Shown here: piece by piece, positions 47,197 through 56,415 of the stretch | How the letters are laid out: every line of letters starts with the position of its first letter | Position numbering within the stretch: position 1 is the stretch's first letter | Assembly: GCF_000495855.1 (NCBI RefSeq) | Contig: NZ_AWGF01000002.1 | Coordinates: forward strand, 62,001-126,000 | Source: Asticcacaulis sp. YBE204 | Lineage (GTDB): Bacteria > Pseudomonadota > Alphaproteobacteria > Caulobacterales > Caulobacteraceae | Direction: 5' to 3' | Length of the DNA stretch: 64,000 nucleotides | The notes under the pieces: generated by a model | What the model was told of the DNA's origin: nothing | Databases searched by the model: none | What the model saw: only the letters and a program-made list of their open reading frames with translations | Translations under genes and position numbers: made by a program

Positions 47197-48153
47197 ATGC
47201 CCTTGTGGAAATTCTCGGTAGACACGGTTCCGGAAACGGAACGTCAGGCGGCGTGGGTGGATGTCCTGCGCCGCCTGAAACTGCCTGTGGCCGACCTGTC
47301 GTCGCTGTCGCGCGTGCGCGGTTCGGTCATGGTGACCACCACGCCGCTCGGCTGCGAATTCGCCGTGCTCGAGTCCACGCCGCAGACCTATTCCGGGCGC
47401 AACCCCGACCACAGTTCCGCCGTCTGGCTGGCCGTGCTGGCGCGTGGCGAAGGCATACTGGAACACGGCGGTGAGACGACGGTCCTCAGCCCGCGCTCGA
47501 TCATCTTCGGGGCGTCGGGCGTCGATTCGACCCTGCGCCTGACCAGCGATTTCCGCATGTTATTCATCAAGATCCCGCAACTGGCCGTCAGCCCGCGCAT
47601 GATCACGCCGCTGGGTCAACGCGTCGGGATTCTGCCCGGTGTGTCGGGGCTGGAAAAGATGTTCAACGGCTTGCTGCTCGGTCTGGCCGACACGCTGGAA
47701 GCGCTCGATGACGAGCATTTCCAGCCGGTCGAGCAGTCGATGATCGAGTTCCTCGTCGCCTGTCTGGCCAGTGACGGGCGCATCGAGTCCAAGGGCGGTG
47801 CCGCCGGGGCGCGGGCGTTTCACCTGCGCCGTATCTGCCAGAAGATCGAGACCCTGCTGCACGATCCGGAGCTGTCGCTGCTCAAGGTCGCCGCCGAAAA
47901 CGGCGTCTCACCGCGCTATGTGCAGAAGCTGTTCACCGGCGCGCAGATGACCTTTTCCAACTATCTCAAGACGCGGCGGCTGGAGCGCTGCTACGCCGAT
48001 CTGATCAGCCCGGTCCATGCGCAGTTGTCGGTGTCGGAAATCTGCTTCCGCTGGGGGTTCAACGACGCCGCGCATTTCAGCCGCACCTTCCGTGAACGCT
48101 TCGGCCTGTCGCCGTCCAAGCACCGCCAGTCGGGTCAAACGCAGGCGGTATAA
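47197..48153 (+). CDS. AraC-family transcriptional regulator, 318 aa
   Basis: The N-terminal sensor domain (WKFSVDTVPETERQAAWVDV, SAVWLAVLARGEGILEHGGE, MLFIKIPQLAVSPRMITPLG) is of the AraC_binding_2 type. The C-terminal HTH pair covers about residues 205-312 (LSLLKVAAENGVSPRYVQKL, SVSEICFRWGFNDAAHFSRT, FGLSPSKHRQ). The whole is parallel to residues 1-310 of the AraC-amidase fusion, including SKGGAAGARAFHLRR versus LGGSAGARAMLLER at the domain border. Here regulator follows amidase as a separate gene in the same operon. It probably senses the amide or the oxygenase substrate. Confidence 0.92.
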   Translation: MPLWKFSVDTVPETERQAAWVDVLRRLKLPVADLSSLSRVRGSVMVTTTPLGCEFAVLESTPQTYSGRNPDHSSAVWLAVLARGEGILEHGGETTVLSPRSIIFGASGVDSTLRLTSDFRMLFIKIPQLAVSPRMITPLGQRVGILPGVSGLEKMFNGLLLGLADTLEALDDEHFQPVEQSMIEFLVACLASDGRIESKGGAAGARAFHLRRICQKIETLLHDPELSLLKVAAENGVSPRYVQKLFTGAQMTFSNYLKTRRLERCYADLISPVHAQLSVSEICFRWGFNDAAHFSRTFRERFGLSPSKHRQSGQTQAV

Positions 48154-48253
48154 TAGGTCTTGCGCAAATCGCACGGCTGTTTCATGATCGTTGCAATACC
48201 AACGTTCGCATAATCATTTTCCTATTTCTATCCTCATTTCTTCCGGAGCCGCC

Positions 48254-50263
48254 ATGCCTTTTCGCCATGTTCCGCGTCTGCATCCGCTTGTCCTGAGTGC
48301 GCTTTGCCTGACCGCTGCCCCTGTGATGGCTCCCATAACCGCACATGCCGCAAAGCCCCCCGCCGCCAAGCCGATTGCCACCCCGGTCAAGGATATCACC
48401 GACCCGAAAAGCCTGGTTTCGCCAGCCAATCCGAACGCCCGGCCCGTGCCGCTTAAGGATCTGACCGCCGTGCGGGCCGCCCCCGAAGCCGTCTGGACGC
48501 CAGATGGCAAGCACATTGTCCTGGCCACCAATATCGCGGGCCGGATCAATATCTGGAAACTGAGCGAAGGCGAAATGACGCCGGTGCAACTCAGCGAATC
48601 CGAGAACCCGCAAAGTAATCTTTTCGTCAGCCCGGACGGACAGACGGTCTATTTCCTGTCCGATATCGACGGCAAGGAAATCTTCGATCTCTACGCCCTG
48701 CCGATCAACGGTGGCGACGTCGTCAACCTGACCGACACGCCGGACCTGACCGAACGCGGCGCGCGTCCGTCGCTGGACGGCAAACTGATCGCCTTTTCCA
48801 TACGTCCGCGCGACAGCGCCATATCGAACGTCGCCGTAATGGATGTTGCCAGCCGCAAGGTGCGCGTCCTGACCGATGAAAAAGACGGTAACTGGTTCTG
48901 GTTCGCCAGCGGTTTCACGCCCGACGGCAAATATATCATCGCCCACCGTAACCGGTCAGACGATTCCGCTGGCACGCCGTGGCTGATCGAGGTCGCCACG
49001 GGCAAGGCCGTTATGGCCGTTCCGTCAAAGGACACCGAAGCCACCTATATTGCCGACGTGTCGCCGGACGGCAAATGGCTGGCCCTGTCGACCAATGCCG
49101 GTACCGGTCAGTTCCACGCCGCGCTTTATAACCGCGAGACGTTTGAGACGAAGCGTCTCAAGGCCACGCCGTGGGAGCAGATGGCGCAGCAGTTCTCGCC
49201 GGACGGCAAATATCTGATCGTCTCCAACAATGCCGACGGTCGGGGCACGCTCGACCGCGTCGATCTCGCCACCCTGACCGAGACGCCTTTGCGCATTGAT
49301 CCGGGCTTTGTCGGATTGGCGACCTCGGCGCAAAGCAGTTTCAACCCAGTGACGGGCAAGTTGCTGGTCAATCGCGATGCGGGGGATTCTCCGCTCGATT
49401 ACTGGACGGTCGATCTGAGCGGCACCGAACCGGCCAAACGCATCACACGACTGGCCATCGCCAGCCTCGATCCGGTCAATCTGCCGAAAAACACCATCGT
49501 CCACTATAAGAGCTTCGACGGCACCCCGATCAGCGCCGTGGTGACGATGCCTTTCAACCTAAAGCGCGACGGGTCAAACCCGGCCATCGTCATGCCGCAC
49601 GGTGGCCCGACCGGGCAGTCTCAGGACTATTTCTCGAAATATACGGCGGCGCTGGCCTCACGCGGCTATATCGTCATCCAGCCGAATTTCCGCGGCTCGA
49701 CCGGTTATGGACTGCCGTTCCAATTGGCCAACCAGAAGGATCTCGGCAATGGCGACCTGAAAGACGTCATGGGCGCCGTCGAGTTCCTCAAGGCGACCGG
49801 CTATGTCGATGCGAAAAAGATCGGCATCACCGGCGGGTCTTATGGCGGCTACATGACCCTGATGGCGATCGGCAAATATCCGGACAGTTTCGCCGCTGCG
49901 GTTCAGCAGTTCGGAATCATCAACTGGTACACCATGTGGGAAAACGGCGATGCGGGCCTGCGGGAGTATCAGCGCGCCCTGCTTGGCGATCCGGTGACCC
50001 ACAAGGCGCTCTACGACGCTGCTTCGCCGATGACCTATGCAAAGAGTATCAAGACGCCGCTACTGACTCTGCAAGGCGAAAACGATGCCCGCGTTCCCAA
50101 AAATCAGGCGGCTGAAGTGGTCGAGCGCGTCAAGGCTAACGGCACGACGACCGAGGTGGTCTATTATCCCGCCGAAGGGCATGGCTTCCGCAAGAAGGAA
50201 AACGCTGCCGATGCCCTGAGCCGCGTGGTGGCGTGGTTCGAAAAATACCTGCCGGTGAAATAG
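48254..50263 (+). CDS. Secreted S9-family prolyl oligopeptidase-like peptidase, 669 aa
   Basis: Periplasmic serine peptidase. After a signal peptide (residues about 1-32, ending THA-AK) comes a TolB/DPP-type beta-propeller with repeated SPDG words (VSPDGQTVYFLSD, FSPDGKYLIVSN, VSPDGKWLALST) up to about residue 400. The catalytic alpha/beta-hydrolase domain has Ser529 in TGGSYGGYM, Asp611 in QGENDARVP and His643 in EGHGF. The arrangement matches S9C acyl-aminoacyl peptidases. It removes N-terminal dipeptides or acyl-amino acids from short peptides. The start at 48254 follows GGAG. Its link to the island's chemistry is unclear; amide-bond hydrolysis is a common thread. Confidence 0.92.
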   Translation: MPFRHVPRLHPLVLSALCLTAAPVMAPITAHAAKPPAAKPIATPVKDITDPKSLVSPANPNARPVPLKDLTAVRAAPEAVWTPDGKHIVLATNIAGRINIWKLSEGEMTPVQLSESENPQSNLFVSPDGQTVYFLSDIDGKEIFDLYALPINGGDVVNLTDTPDLTERGARPSLDGKLIAFSIRPRDSAISNVAVMDVASRKVRVLTDEKDGNWFWFASGFTPDGKYIIAHRNRSDDSAGTPWLIEVATGKAVMAVPSKDTEATYIADVSPDGKWLALSTNAGTGQFHAALYNRETFETKRLKATPWEQMAQQFSPDGKYLIVSNNADGRGTLDRVDLATLTETPLRIDPGFVGLATSAQSSFNPVTGKLLVNRDAGDSPLDYWTVDLSGTEPAKRITRLAIASLDPVNLPKNTIVHYKSFDGTPISAVVTMPFNLKRDGSNPAIVMPHGGPTGQSQDYFSKYTAALASRGYIVIQPNFRGSTGYGLPFQLANQKDLGNGDLKDVMGAVEFLKATGYVDAKKIGITGGSYGGYMTLMAIGKYPDSFAAAVQQFGIINWYTMWENGDAGLREYQRALLGDPVTHKALYDAASPMTYAKSIKTPLLTLQGENDARVPKNQAAEVVERVKANGTTTEVVYYPAEGHGFRKKENAADALSRVVAWFEKYLPVK

Positions 50264-50265
50264 AC

Positions 50266-50299
50266 AAAAAAACCAGACCCGGTGGGGAACCGGGTCTGG
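50266..50299 (-). terminator. Terminator of the MFS gene, between convergent genes
   Basis: 10-bp stem CCAGACCCGG / CCGGGTCTGG (50273-50282 and 50290-50299). On the minus strand it is followed by a run of seven T (complement of 50266-50272). Confidence 0.8.
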
Positions 50300-50324
50300 C
50301 CAAGGGTCTGAGGAGGTTTAAGCC

Positions 50325-51611
50325 TTACAACCCGCCGTGATTGACGCTGGCCACCTCGGCAGCCGAGACCGTCATGCGATACGGCGGGAAGAGCATGATC
50401 AGCGCCGCGACGATCACCAGACAGGCTTCGATGATCAGGATCGACCCGGCATAGGCCTTATAGTGGTCGAACCACACATCCATCAGGAACGGTGTCAGGC
50501 CCTGCGCCAGCATGACGACCGCATAGATGACGCCGGTGATCAGGCCATAGGCCTTGAGGCCGAAATAGCGCGAAATATAGTAGGGTAAGGCCCCGAAGGC
50601 CGTGCCGAGCCCGATCCCCAGCAGCGCCCCGGCCAGCAGCAGCATGGGCGTGTTCTGTGCCGCTTCCAGCAGCCACAACCCCCCGGCGGCGATAACGAAG
50701 AACGGCGCGGTGACGCGGGGCGACTTGATCCGGTCGAGCAGCGAGCCGACCACGATCTGCCAGACCGAGGTGACCAGCGCCAGCACGACCATCACCGTCG
50801 TGGCCAGCCCCATATCGATCTTACGGTCGGTCAGGACGGGGATGACGTGCGAAAACACCGCCGTCAGACATCCGGCCCCCAGACCGAGGCTGGCGATGAT
50901 CAGCCAGAAGACCGGCGTTTTCAGCGCCTCGCTCAGGGTCAGGCCGTCTAGGCCCGCCGAGGGGGCGTTTGGCTGATATTTCTCAGCACGCGGCGAAGGG
51001 TCTTCGACGACCGGGCGCGGTGCGTCTTTCAGCAGGAAGAAGGTCGCCGGAAAACCGACGGCGAAGATGATGAAACCGATGACGGCAAAACTCATCTGCC
51101 AGCCGACCGCGCCCAGCAGCAGGGCCGCGACGATCGGCATAAAGGTCGCGCCGACGCCATTGCCCAGTCCGGCGGAAATCCCCAGCATCAGGCCGCGGCT
51201 CTTGTCGAACCATTCCGAAACGACCTTGGAGAACATGGCCGTGCACGGAATAGCCCCCGCCACGCCTATCAGGGCGAACAGCAGATAGAAGTGGAGCAGG
51301 TTGTTATTGACCTGACTGATCGCCGCGACGCTGAGCGCGAACAGGATATTGCCGATGAGAAGCACCTTGCGCCCGCCGTACTTGTCCATCATCCGCCCGA
51401 CCAGCGGAAAGGCGACGATGCTGACCAGCGAGATAATCCCCAGCACGGCGGTAACCTGAGAGCGCTGCCAGGCGAAGCTTTCGGAGATCGGCACCAAAAA
51501 GACGCCGAAGACCGAGCTGACCGTCGCGGTCAGGCAGACCATATTGCCTATGGTGCAGGCGACGACGACGCCCAGCGCCGTTTTGCGATTTTCCCTGGTT
51601 TCGATCGTCAT
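50325..51611 (-). CDS. MFS transporter (monocarboxylate/oxalate-formate antiporter-like), 428 aa
   Basis: Twelve-helix major-facilitator protein. The loop 2-3 signature is GRMMDKYGGRKVLLIG; the second half begins near TPVFWLIIASLGLGAGCLTA after a cytoplasmic loop (DAPRPVVEDPSPRAEKYQPN). Overall pattern (FGVFLVPISESFAWQRSQVT near the start) is that of the OFA/MCT-type carriers for organic acids. The ATG at 51611 is preferred over a GTG at 51626. It is divergent from the glycosidase gene and probably imports a carboxylate consumed by the island's enzymes. Confidence 0.88.
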   Translation of the reverse strand: MTIETRENRKTALGVVVACTIGNMVCLTATVSSVFGVFLVPISESFAWQRSQVTAVLGIISLVSIVAFPLVGRMMDKYGGRKVLLIGNILFALSVAAISQVNNNLLHFYLLFALIGVAGAIPCTAMFSKVVSEWFDKSRGLMLGISAGLGNGVGATFMPIVAALLLGAVGWQMSFAVIGFIIFAVGFPATFFLLKDAPRPVVEDPSPRAEKYQPNAPSAGLDGLTLSEALKTPVFWLIIASLGLGAGCLTAVFSHVIPVLTDRKIDMGLATTVMVVLALVTSVWQIVVGSLLDRIKSPRVTAPFFVIAAGGLWLLEAAQNTPMLLLAGALLGIGLGTAFGALPYYISRYFGLKAYGLITGVIYAVVMLAQGLTPFLMDVWFDHYKAYAGSILIIEACLVIVAALIMLFPPYRMTVSAAEVASVNHGGL

Positions 51612-51754
51612 GCCCACGCACTCCACATTACAGTCGGATCAGCAAAACCGGAATCCGTCGGCCCGTCAAAGCCAAACCTGCCGCTGCCAAAAAACAGGGC
51701 GTCAGGCGTCTAGTCCGCGTCGGGCGTCATTTACAGCGCTGTCAAATTTTACGA

Positions 51755-51770
51755 CGCCGCCGGTCAAGAC
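51755..51770 (+). promoter_or_regulatory. CGCC-N6-CAAGAC motif upstream of GH3 gene
   Basis: CGCC-GCCGGT-CAAGAC, ending 29 nt before the start codon. Confidence 0.45.
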
Positions 51771-51799
51771 CCACAGGGCCGCCTTAGTAAATATTAGCC

Positions 51800-54010
51800 A
51801 TGCACAAACTTACGAAACATCTATCGTATGCGCGGGCCCACACCCGCGCCCTTTTTCTCACCGCCCTGATGAGCGGTTCGGCGCTGGTGTCACCCGTTCG
51901 GGCCAACGACGCCGTCAAACGCGCCGCCGAGATCGAGGCCCGGATGACGCTGGATGAGCGCATCGCCATGGTCAACGGCACATGGCCGGTGCCGTGGGTT
52001 ACGCGCACCCCCGACAACCCGCAGCCCGAAGACGCCATCCCCGCCGCCGGTTATGTGCCCGGCGTCAAACGCCTCAATATTCCGCCCCTGTTCGAGACCG
52101 ATGCGTCTTTGGGCGTGACCAATCCGTCCGATGTCCGCCCCGGCGACCACGCCACCGCCCTGCCCTCGGCATTGAGCACCGCCGCCAGCTTCAACCCGAA
52201 ACTGGCCTATGACGGCGGCGCGATGATCGCCTCGGAGGCGCGCGCCAAGGGGTTCAACGTCCTGCTGAGCGGCGGCGTCAATCTGGCCCGCGACCCGCGC
52301 AACGGGCGCAATTTCGAATATTTCGGCGAAGACGTCTGGCTGTCGGCCCTGATGGCCGGCGAAGCCATCCGCGGCGCACAGTCGCAAAAAATCATCGCCA
52401 CCATCAAACACTTCGCCGTCAACGACTCCGAGACAAACCGCGACTGGTCGAACAGCGTCATCGACGAGAAAGCCATGCGCGAAACCGACCTGCTGGCCTT
52501 TCAGATCGCCATCGAGCGCGGCAAGCCCTTGTAGGTCATGTGTGGCTACAACCTCGTCAACGGTCACTATGCCTGCGGCAACGACCACCTGCTGAATGGT
52601 GTGTTGAAGGGTGACTGGGCCTACAAAGGCTTCGTCATGTCCGACTGGGGCGCGGTCAAGGCCACCGATTTCGCCATCAAGGGCCTCGATCAGCAGGCCG
52701 CCAAGGAACTGGACGCCCAGCCGTGGTTCGGCGCACCGCTGAAGGCCGCCGTCGAGACCGGCAACGTCCCCGCTGCGCGCCTGTCCGACATGGTCCGCCG
52801 TATTCTCTATGCGCAGATCGCCTCGGGCGTCTTCGACGCGCCGCCGCAAAAGACCGAGATCGATTACGAAGCCCATGCCCGGATCAGCCGCGCCGCCGCC
52901 GAAGAAGGCATGGTCCTGCTCAAGAACAGCGGTGATATCCTGCCGCTGGGGCGTGAGGCGCGCACTATCCTCGTCATCGGGGACTATGCTGAAAAGGGCG
53001 TGCTGTCCGGCGGCGGTTCGTCCAACGTGACCGCCGTGTCGGGGCAACCCGGCGTCCCGATGAGCGGCGAAACCCTGTTCGCGCAGTACGTCAAGGAGCA
53101 GTACCATCCTTCCGCGCCGCTGGCCGCCATCCGTGCGCGCGCGCCTCAGGCGACCGTCCTGTTCGACAATGGCCGCAACGCGACCGAGGCCGCGCGAAAG
53201 GCGGCGAAGGCCGACCTCGTCATCGTCTTCGGCAATCAGTGGATGACGGAATCGCTCGACGCCCCGAACATCGACCTGCCGCGCGGTCAGGATGCCATGA
53301 TAAACGCCGTCGCCACCGCTAACCCCAAAACCGTGGTCGTGCTGCAAACCGGCGGGCCGGTGACCATGCCGTGGCTCAGTAAGGTGCCCGCCGTGCTTCA
53401 GGCGTGGTATTCGGGATCTCAGGGCGGTGAGGTCATCGCCGATATCCTGTTCGGCGAGGTCAATCCGTCCGGCCACCTGCCGATGACCTTCCCGGTCAGT
53501 CTGACCCAGACCCCACGTCCAGACCTGCCCGGCATCGACCTGGCAGAAAAGGTCCAGTTCGACGTCGTCTATCATGAAGGCGCGGATATCGGTTACCGCT
53601 GGTTCAAACGCACGCAACAAACACCGCTATTCCCGTTCGGCTTCGGCCTCAGCTATACGACGTTCGACTACAGCGACCTGAAACTCAGCGGTGGCGATCA
53701 ATTGCGCTTCAGCTTCAAGGTGACCAATACGGGTCAGCGCCCCGGCAAGGCCGTGCCGCAGGTATATCTGACTCAGACGCCCGACGGGGACACCCAACGC
53801 CTGATCGGCTTCGACAAGGTCGATTTGAAACCGGGTGAGACGCGCACCGTAACCCTCAGCGCCGACCCGCGCCTGATCGGCCAATTCGATACGCAGACAC
53901 CCGGCTGGGTGGTCAAAAGCGGCACCTATGGCGTGTCGCTGGGGGCCTCGGCCACCGACCTTATCGAGACCGGGACGGTCAAGCTAAAGGCCAAACGCCT
54001 CAAACCGTAG
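51800..54010 (+). pseudogene. Glycoside hydrolase family 3 beta-glucosidase interrupted by in-frame TAG
   Basis: The same frame continues across 737 codons, but codon 245 is TAG (52532-52534). The first part (244 aa) has a signal peptide and the GH3 substrate-site words LLSGGVNLARDPRNGRNFEY and IATIKHFAVNDSETNRDW. The second part (490 aa, possible restart ATG at 52538) has the nucleophile Asp in FVMSDWGAVKAT, the GH3_C domain and a fibronectin-III-like tail (FPFGFGLSYTTFDYSDLKLS). Relatives usually read GKPGSVMCxYN here, where this gene reads GKPL-stop-VMCGYN. Neither half should be active alone, since KH and SDW residues share one active site. Recent inactivation, readthrough or restart are alternatives. 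Reading frame and codon use on both sides are otherwise intact. Confidence 0.85.
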
Positions 54011-54034
54011 ATTTTTTCTGGTCGCGATATCGTA

Positions 54035-54061
54035 GCCAAAAACCGCTTCACACTTTTTGGC
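54035..54061. repeat. Palindromic intergenic repeat, copy 2
   Basis: GCCAAAAA / TTTTTGGC arms around CCGCTTCACAC; shares a 19-nt core with the copy at 44552-44580 in the opposite orientation. It may end the GH3 transcript. Confidence 0.6.
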
Positions 54062-54096
54062 ATATCGCTCTGATCATCTGCCGACAAGTTTCAAAA

Positions 54097-54112
54097 CGCG
54101 GTGAGACAAGAC
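54097..54112 (+). promoter_or_regulatory. CGCG-N6-CAAGAC motif upstream of extradiol dioxygenase
   Basis: CGCG-GTGAGA-CAAGAC, ending 54 nt before the start codon, the same distance as at the SDR gene. Confidence 0.45.
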
Positions 54113-54166
54113 CCGATTGGCGGCTCCGGCTACATCGGAAGCCAAACCTTTTCAAACGGATATAAA

Positions 54167-55003
54167 ATGCCCGATTCAGCGCAACCCCTTACCCCGGCGA
54201 CCCAGCCGACCCTGTTCATCCCGCACGGTGGCGGGCCCTGCTTCTTCATGGACTGGTCGCTGATGGGCGAACCGGCCGATACCTGGGACAAGACCGCGGA
54301 CTGGCTGAAAAACCTCGCCGCGACCCTGCCGGAACGCCCCAAGGCGATCATCGTCATTTCCGGTCACTGGGAAGAAGCCGTCTTCACCGCCGCCACCGCG
54401 CCGCAGCCGGAGATGATCTTCGACTATTACGGCTTCCCCAAACACACCTATGAACTGAGCTATCCGGCGCCGGGTTCGACCGAACTGGCCAACCGCATCG
54501 TACAGCTTCTGACCGAGGCCGGGATCGCCGCGAAGACCGATGCGAAACGTGGTTTCGACCACGGCGTCTTCATTCCCTTCCTGCTCGCCTTCCCCGATGC
54601 CGACATTCCCGTCGTGCCCTTGTCGCTCAAACGCAATCTCGATCCGGCGGAGCATATGGCGGCGGGCAAGGCCCTGAAAAGCCTGCGTGACGAAGGCGTC
54701 CTGATCATAGGTTCGGGCATGAGCTACCACAATATGCACGCTTTCCGCACGCCCTCGGCAACCGCGCCGTCCAAAGCCTTCGACGACTGGCTGACCGCCT
54801 CTTTGGCGCAGGACGACCCAACCGTGCGCAGCGACGCGCTCAACCGCTGGGCCGACGGTCCGGCAGCCCGCAACGCGCACCCGCGCGAAGAACACCTCCT
54901 GCCCCTGATGATCGCCGCCGGTGCCGGTGACGACGACAAGGGCGCGCGCATCTTCTCCGACGTGGTCATGCAGGCCACCGTCTCCGCTTTCCGTTTTGGA
55001 TGA
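54167..55003 (+). CDS. LigB/DODA-type extradiol ring-cleavage dioxygenase, 278 aa
   Basis: Class III extradiol dioxygenase fold (also YgiD/DODA). Probable metal ligands are His20 in LFIPHGGGP, His67 in VISGHWEE and His132 in FDHGVFIP; a later histidine lies in SGMSYHNMHAF. Members open catechol-type rings or act on DOPA-like compounds. The ATG at 54167 is chosen over an upstream frame start because the conserved domain begins at once after it; its ribosome site is weak. The next gene overlaps by 4 nt (ATGA). With the Rieske oxygenase it suggests aromatic-ring metabolism in this island. Confidence 0.9.
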   Translation: MPDSAQPLTPATQPTLFIPHGGGPCFFMDWSLMGEPADTWDKTADWLKNLAATLPERPKAIIVISGHWEEAVFTAATAPQPEMIFDYYGFPKHTYELSYPAPGSTELANRIVQLLTEAGIAAKTDAKRGFDHGVFIPFLLAFPDADIPVVPLSLKRNLDPAEHMAAGKALKSLRDEGVLIIGSGMSYHNMHAFRTPSATAPSKAFDDWLTASLAQDDPTVRSDALNRWADGPAARNAHPREEHLLPLMIAAGAGDDDKGARIFSDVVMQATVSAFRFG

Positions 55004-55500
55004 AATCAATGACCTACCCGAATACACTCATTTTCGTCGATCTGGCCTCCGATGATCCCGAAGCCACCGGTCAGTTCTATGCCGAGGTCTTCGGCTGGAC
55101 CAACGAAGGCCGTCCGGCGGGCGTCTATCACCGCCTCGTGCCTGGCGAGAACTTCAAGAACAAGGACGGCAGCCAGAGCCAGATCGGCAATTTGCACATC
55201 GGCATCTTCAACACCAATAATGCCCGCCCCTTCCCGACCGCCGAAGGCGCGGGCGCCAAAGCCCTGAGCCGTGGCGACCACAAGGCGCGCCTGTGGGTCT
55301 TGGTCAGCGACGACGATACGCCGGAACGCATCATTGAGGCCGCCACGTCGCGCGGTGCTAGTCTGCTATGGAAAGACCACTACTGGAAGGAATTCAACGG
55401 CTACAACTACGCCTTTGAAGATCCGTGGGGCAACGAGATCATCCTGTGGGGCAAGGCGGGCGAAAACCCTGATATTCCAGAAACCTACACCAAAGAATAA
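55000..55500 (+). CDS. VOC-family (glyoxalase/dioxygenase fold) protein, 166 aa
   Basis: Paired beta-alpha-beta-beta-beta modules: LIFVDLASDDPEATGQFYAE and the C-terminal YNYAFEDPWGNEIILWG. Members include glyoxalases, fosfomycin-resistance proteins and extradiol dioxygenases. Translational coupling to the LigB-type gene (ATGA overlap) hints at a related step, such as binding or isomerising a ring-cleavage product. No specific activity can be assigned. Confidence 0.87.
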   Translation: MKSMTYPNTLIFVDLASDDPEATGQFYAEVFGWTNEGRPAGVYHRLVPGENFKNKDGSQSQIGNLHIGIFNTNNARPFPTAEGAGAKALSRGDHKARLWVLVSDDDTPERIIEAATSRGASLLWKDHYWKEFNGYNYAFEDPWGNEIILWGKAGENPDIPETYTKE

Positions 55501-55504
55501 ATAG

Positions 55505-55531
55505 AAAAGGGGCCCGCTGGGGCCCCTTTTT
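55505..55531. terminator. Bidirectional terminator between convergent genes
   Basis: AAAAGGGGCCC / GGGCCCCTTTT stem with a four-base loop, A run on the left and T run on the right, serving both the VOC gene and the dehydrogenase gene whose stop codon it touches. Confidence 0.88.
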
Positions 55532-56397
55532 TATCGCTCCCGTACCGATTTGACAACGGCCGCTATATCGTCTCCGCCCCGCCCTTCGGCCACAGCCGTA
55601 TTGAAGGTGTCGAGTGCGGCACGGACGGTCGGAAGATCGACGCCCAGCGGCGCGGCGGCTTTCAACGCATAGGCCATGTCCTTGGCCTGCAAGGCGAGCT
55701 GAAAATTCGGGCGGTAATCCTCAGCCAGCACGCGTCCCGCGATCATCCTGACCATCGGGCTGCCGGGCGATCCGTCGAGCAGGGTGTCGATGGCCTGTTC
55801 GAGGTTCAGGCCCGACCGGTCGATCAGGGTAAAGGCCTCGGCCAGGGCCGCGACCTGCACACCGCCCATGAAATTGTTGATCAGCTTGAACATCGCGCCG
55901 CTGCCCGACGGTCCCATATGGACGACCTTGCGGCTCATGGCGGCGAGCGCCGGACGCACGGTGTCGAGCGGCGCGGTATCGCCCCCGGCGATGAAGACTA
56001 GTTGTCCGGTTTCGGCCTGAAGCTTCGAACCCGTCACGGGGGCATCGAGCGGCACGCCGCCCGCCCCGGTCACGTGCCCGGCCCATTCGCCGATCCAGTC
56101 CGGTGTCAGGGTCGATGCCTCCAGACACACCGTGCCGGGTTTGAGCCCCGCCAGCGCGCCGTCCGTCCCCAGCCACATCCCGCGCGACCCTCTATCGTCC
56201 GTAACCATGGAGATGATGAGGTCCGCGCCCTCCGCCGCATCGCGGGCGCTTACGGCAATCCGCGCCGCTTCGGAGAAGGGCGCGGATCGTTCCGGATTGC
56301 GGTTGAAAACGCTGAGGGCAAAGCCCGCGTCGATGAGACGGCGGGCCATGGCCGAACCCATCATGCCGAGGCCTAGAAAGGCGAGGGAACGTGTCAT
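55531..56397 (-). CDS. 3-hydroxyisobutyrate dehydrogenase-family NAD(P) oxidoreductase, 288 aa
   Basis: Beta-hydroxyacid dehydrogenase. The N-terminal Rossmann loop is AFLGLGMMGSAMARRL; the substrate loop is LDAPVTGSKLQAETGQLVFI (a Ser where many have GGxxGA). The catalytic lysine lies in SGAMFKLINNFMGG. Family members oxidise 3-hydroxyisobutyrate, tartronate semialdehyde or related acids; the exact substrate is open. It lies 18 nt downstream of the TauD-like dioxygenase gene, in the same minus-strand unit. Confidence 0.9.
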   Translation of the reverse strand: MTRSLAFLGLGMMGSAMARRLIDAGFALSVFNRNPERSAPFSEAARIAVSARDAAEGADLIISMVTDDRGSRGMWLGTDGALAGLKPGTVCLEASTLTPDWIGEWAGHVTGAGGVPLDAPVTGSKLQAETGQLVFIAGGDTAPLDTVRPALAAMSRKVVHMGPSGSGAMFKLINNFMGGVQVAALAEAFTLIDRSGLNLEQAIDTLLDGSPGSPMVRMIAGRVLAEDYRPNFQLALQAKDMAYALKAAAPLGVDLPTVRAALDTFNTAVAEGRGGDDIAAVVKSVRER

Positions 56398-56415
56398 GGG
56401 CGCTTATTAACTCAC

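Noticed and set aside
48150-48165. GCGCAAGACC on the minus strand near the end of the AraC gene as another regulon motif
   Set aside because: It lacks the CGCN half at six bases' distance and points away from the S9 peptidase gene.
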